Part shown: one piece after another, positions 61,269 to 64,000 of the stretch | Position numbering within the stretch: position 1 is the stretch's first letter | How the letters are laid out: each line of letters opens with the position of its first letter | Origin: JAAUTY01 sp964397305 | GTDB taxonomy: Bacteria > Cyanobacteriota > Cyanobacteriia > Cyanobacteriales > Spirulinaceae | Assembly: GCA_964397305.1 (NCBI GenBank) | Contig: CAYNIP010000003.1 | Location: forward strand, 124,001 to 188,000 | Length of the DNA stretch: 64,000 nucleotides | Direction of reading: 5' to 3' | Translations under genes and position numbers: made by a program | Notes under the pieces: generated by a model | Database searches by the model: none | The model's input: the letters and a program-made list of their open reading frames with translations, nothing else | What the model was told of the DNA's origin: nothing

Positions 61269-63530
61269 ATGACAATTAGTCCTCCACAGCGAGAGGCAAA
61301 GGTTAAGGTCACGGTCGATAACGACCCGGTACCCACTTCATTTGAGAAGTGGGGCAAGCCCGGTCACTTCGATCGCACGCTGGCGAAGGGACCCAAAACT
61401 ACTGAGTGGATTTGGACCCTCCACGCCGATGCTCACGACTTCGATGGTCAAACGAGCGATCTCGAAGACATCTCTCGGAAAATCTTTAGCGCCCACTTCG
61501 GGCACCTCGCAGTCGTCTTCGTGTGGCTGAGTGGCATGTACTTCCACGGTGCGCGCTTCTCCAACTACACGGCTTGGCTGCAAGATCCCATCAATATCAA
61601 GCCCAGCGCCCAGGTGGTTTGGCCCATTGTCGGCCAAGACATCCTCAATGCTGACGTTGGTGGTGGCTTCCACGGCATCCAGATCACCTCTGGCTTCTTC
61701 CAGCTCTGGCGTGCTTCTGGCTTCACCAATGAATTCCAGCTCTACTGCACCGCCATCGGCGGTCTGGTGATGGCAGCGCTCTGCGTTTTCGCGGGCTGGT
61801 TCCACTACCACAAGCGCGCGCCGAAGCTGGAATGGTTCCAAAACGTGGAATCGATGATGAACCACCACTTGGCGGTGCTGCTTGGTTGCGGCTCCCTGGG
61901 TTGGGCGGGACACCAGATCCACGTTTCGCTGCCCACCAACAAGCTGCTCGATGCTGGCGTTGCTCCCCAAGACATCCCGCTGCCCCATGAGTTCATCCTG
62001 AACTCGCAGTTGATGACGGAGCTATACCCCAGCTTTGCTCAGGGCCTGAAGCCCTTCTTCACCCTGAACTGGGGAGCCTACTCGGACTTCCTGACCTTCA
62101 AGGGCGGCCTCAACCCGGTGACGGGGGGCCTCTGGCTGACGGACACGGCTCACCACCACTTGGCGATCGCCGTGCTCTTCATCATCGCCGGCCACATGTA
62201 CCGCACCAACTGGGGCATCGGCCACAGCATGAAGGAGATCCTGGAAGCCCACAAAGATCCGCTGCTCATCGGCGGTGAAGGTCACAAAGGTCTTTATGAA
62301 ATCCTGACCACATCCTGGCACGCGCAACTGGCCCTCAATCTGGCCATGCTGGGCTCGCTGACGATCATCGTCGCGCAGCACATGTATGCGATGCCGCCCT
62401 ATCCCTACCTGGCGACGGACTACGGCACACAGTTGTCGATCTTTACTCACCACATGTGGATTGGCGGTTTCCTGATCGTCGGTGCTGGTGCTCACGGCGC
62501 GATCTTTATGGTGCGCGACTACGATCCGGCCCAGAACGTGAACAACGTCCTCGATCGGGTCATTCGCCACCGCGATGCCATCATTTCTCACCTGAACTGG
62601 GTTTGTATCTTCCTGGGCTTCCACAGCTTCGGGCTGTATGTCCACAACGATACGATGCGCGCTTTCGGGCGTCCCCAGGATATGTTCTCGGATACGGGGA
62701 TTCAACTCCAGCCGATCTTCGCCCAATGGGTGCAACACCTGCACACCTTGGCTCCGGGCGGCACGGCTCCTGGTGCGCTGGAACCGGTTAGCTACGCCTT
62801 CGGCGGCAGCGTGATCGCGGTCGGCGGCAAGGTGGCGATGATGCCGATTCCCCTGGGTACGGCTGACTTCCTGGTTCACCATATCCACGCTTTCACAATC
62901 CACGTTACGGTGCTGATTCTGCTCAAGGGCGTTCTCTACGCTCGCAGCTCGCGCCTAATTCCTGATAAGGCGGAGCTGGGTTTCCGCTTCCCCTGCGACG
63001 GCCCCGGCCGGGGCGGCACCTGCCAGGTTTCTGGTTGGGATCACGTCTTCCTCGGTCTGTTCTGGATGTACAACTCCCTGTCGATTGTGATTTTCCACTT
63101 CAGTTGGAAGATGCAGTCGGATGTCTGGGGTACGGTGTCCCCGGATGGCACGGTGTCTCACATCACAGCGGGCAACTTCGCCCAAAGCGCGATCACGATC
63201 AACGGCTGGCTCCGGGATTTCCTCTGGGCGCAAGCCTCCCAGGTGATCACCTCCTACGGCTCGGCCCTCTCGGCCTACGGGATCATGTTCCTGGCTGGTC
63301 ACTTTATCTTCGCCTTCAGCCTGATGTTCCTCTTCAGCGGACGCGGCTACTGGCAAGAGTTGATCGAGTCGATTGTGTGGGCGCATAATAAGTTGAAAGT
63401 TGCGCCAGCAATCCAGCCTCGTGCTCTGAGCATCGTTCAGGGTCGCGCGGTTGGGGTCGCTCACTACCTCCTAGGCAGTATTGTCACGACTTGGGCGTTC
63501 TTCCTGGCGCGGATTCTCGCCGTCGGCTAA
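61269..63530 (+). CDS. psaA: Photosystem I P700 chlorophyll a apoprotein A1
   Basis: 753 residues, full length, eleven membrane helices. Together with PsaB it binds P700, most antenna chlorophyll and the FX iron-sulphur cluster in the thylakoid membrane. Starts MTISPPQREAKVKVTVDNDP as in other cyanobacteria. The FX cysteine loop FPCDGPGRGGTC is intact, and many chlorophyll-ligand His are seen (GHLAVVF, AHHHLAIAV, HHIHAF). The start has a strong ribosome site. psaB follows after 168 bp. Confidence 0.99.
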   Translation: MTISPPQREAKVKVTVDNDPVPTSFEKWGKPGHFDRTLAKGPKTTEWIWTLHADAHDFDGQTSDLEDISRKIFSAHFGHLAVVFVWLSGMYFHGARFSNYTAWLQDPINIKPSAQVVWPIVGQDILNADVGGGFHGIQITSGFFQLWRASGFTNEFQLYCTAIGGLVMAALCVFAGWFHYHKRAPKLEWFQNVESMMNHHLAVLLGCGSLGWAGHQIHVSLPTNKLLDAGVAPQDIPLPHEFILNSQLMTELYPSFAQGLKPFFTLNWGAYSDFLTFKGGLNPVTGGLWLTDTAHHHLAIAVLFIIAGHMYRTNWGIGHSMKEILEAHKDPLLIGGEGHKGLYEILTTSWHAQLALNLAMLGSLTIIVAQHMYAMPPYPYLATDYGTQLSIFTHHMWIGGFLIVGAGAHGAIFMVRDYDPAQNVNNVLDRVIRHRDAIISHLNWVCIFLGFHSFGLYVHNDTMRAFGRPQDMFSDTGIQLQPIFAQWVQHLHTLAPGGTAPGALEPVSYAFGGSVIAVGGKVAMMPIPLGTADFLVHHIHAFTIHVTVLILLKGVLYARSSRLIPDKAELGFRFPCDGPGRGGTCQVSGWDHVFLGLFWMYNSLSIVIFHFSWKMQSDVWGTVSPDGTVSHITAGNFAQSAITINGWLRDFLWAQASQVITSYGSALSAYGIMFLAGHFIFAFSLMFLFSGRGYWQELIESIVWAHNKLKVAPAIQPRALSIVQGRAVGVAHYLLGSIVTTWAFFLARILAVG

Positions 63531-63532
63531 AC

Positions 63533-63558
63533 GTCCGCAAGCGGCTGGTGTTGCGGAC
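63533..63558 (+). terminator. Hairpin directly after psaA
   Basis: GTCCGCAA (63533-63540) and TTGCGGAC (63551-63558) form a perfect 8-bp stem with a 10-base loop starting 3 bp after the psaA stop. There is no T-run, so it may stabilise the psaA 3' end or reduce read-through into psaB rather than end transcription. Confidence 0.55.
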
Positions 63559-63698
63559 CCTCTGGTTCGCTGCTGCTGCCGCTTGCTGCTCCTAGCAGCT
63601 GCCGGGCCTCCTCGGTGGCAAGGTAGCGGGCACAACAAGGAGACACGCAGATTCGCGTTATCTCAGTGGTTTCATTTAAGAGATTTCCTGAAGGATTT

Positions 63699-64000
63699 AT
63701 GGCGACTAAATTTCCCAAGTTCAGCCAAGATCTTGCCCAGGACCCGACCACTCGTCGGATTTGGTACGGGATCGCCACAGCCCACGACTTTGAAAGCCAT
63801 GACGGCATGACGGAGGAAAATCTCTACCAGAAGATTTTTGCCTCCCACTTCGGCCACATTGCGATCATTTTCCTGTGGACTTCGGGCACCCTGTTCCACG
63901 TCGCCTGGCAAGGTAACTTCGAGCAGTGGATCAAAGATCCGCTAAACACCCGCCCGATCGCTCACGCGATCTGGGACCCTCAATTCGGTGAAGGGGCTGT
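63699..64000 (+). CDS. psaB: Photosystem I P700 chlorophyll a apoprotein A2, 5' part
   Basis: The first 100 residues of PsaB, cut by the window end: starts MATKFPKFSQDLAQDPTTRR, then GIATAHDFESHDGMTEENL and FASHFGHIAIIFLWTSGTLF. It is the partner of PsaA in the photosystem I core. Ribosome site AAGGA (63691-63695) before ATG 63699. It is co-directional with psaA, 168 bp downstream, as in nearly all cyanobacteria. Confidence 0.98.
   Translation, partial: MATKFPKFSQDLAQDPTTRRIWYGIATAHDFESHDGMTEENLYQKIFASHFGHIAIIFLWTSGTLFHVAWQGNFEQWIKDPLNTRPIAHAIWDPQFGEGA

Noticed and set aside
61338..61988. 216-residue minus-strand frame inside psaA
   Set aside because: Antisense shadow of a highly conserved photosystem gene, with no protein-like features.

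Overview
The window is a chromosomal segment from a cyanobacterium. It holds psaA and the start of psaB at the right end, a Cph1-type phytochrome, a cyanobacterial-type pyruvate:ferredoxin oxidoreductase, several families largely confined to cyanobacteria (DUF3370, CHASE2/CHAT, DUF2993), and many copies of the HIP1 octamer GCGATCGC. GC content looks high (about 60% by eye). I cannot name the genus from this window.

Layout, left to right. 1-8.3 kb: cupin protein, envelope-anchored peptidoglycan-binding/HEAT protein, glycosyltransferase, small coiled-coil protein, IS66-like transposase remnant, DUF302 protein, lysS, short-chain dehydrogenase. 8.3-17.4 kb: glgX, small membrane protein, CHAT-CHASE2 sensor with a secreted partner, DUF3370 protein, hisB, LapA-like protein. 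17.7-19.7 kb: a visibly lower-GC island with a NYN/LOTUS nuclease-like gene, a 62-residue partner 5 bp upstream of it, and an EcsC-like gene. 19.7-27.5 kb: dihydroorotate-dehydrogenase-like gene and nifJ, two small unknowns, OFA-type MFS transporter. 28.7-39.8 kb: phytochrome kinase, GerMN and DUF2993 proteins, purine permease, trpA, then a MerR regulator, thiol-redox protein and permease set with a MerR-type promoter, and a Bax-inhibitor-like protein. 39.9-45.3 kb: Wzc-like and Wza-like polysaccharide export genes followed by a membrane GTPase. 45.4-58.3 kb: VOC protein, large PAS/GAF/GGDEF/EAL protein, aminopeptidase P, hisIE, secreted and membrane proteins, alpha-E protein, glycosyltransferase, WD40 protein, and a 54-residue ribbon-helix-helix protein overlapping it antisense. 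58.9-64 kb: MIF-like tautomerase, lipoprotein, psaA, psaB (cut by the window end).

The most distinctive feature is the intergenic DNA, which is crowded with short non-coding repeats. Family A (about 90-176 bp) has terminal inverted repeats GGTGCATCTCA/TGAGATGCACC, and two copies are flanked by perfect 10-11 bp direct repeats that look like target-site duplications, so it behaves like a MITE. Family B (about 260-400 bp) begins GGGTGAAC and ends GT(C/T)CACCC, and has expanded internally into tandem arrays at two sites. At least three further small repeat families occur. No tRNA, rRNA or CRISPR array was found.

Genes that seem to work together are glgX (glycogen breakdown), the Wzc/Wza pair (exopolysaccharide export), the MerR/redox/permease set (metal or metalloid response), nifJ with the DHOD-like gene, and psaA-psaB (photosystem I core). 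Many other genes sit as single units, as is usual in cyanobacteria.
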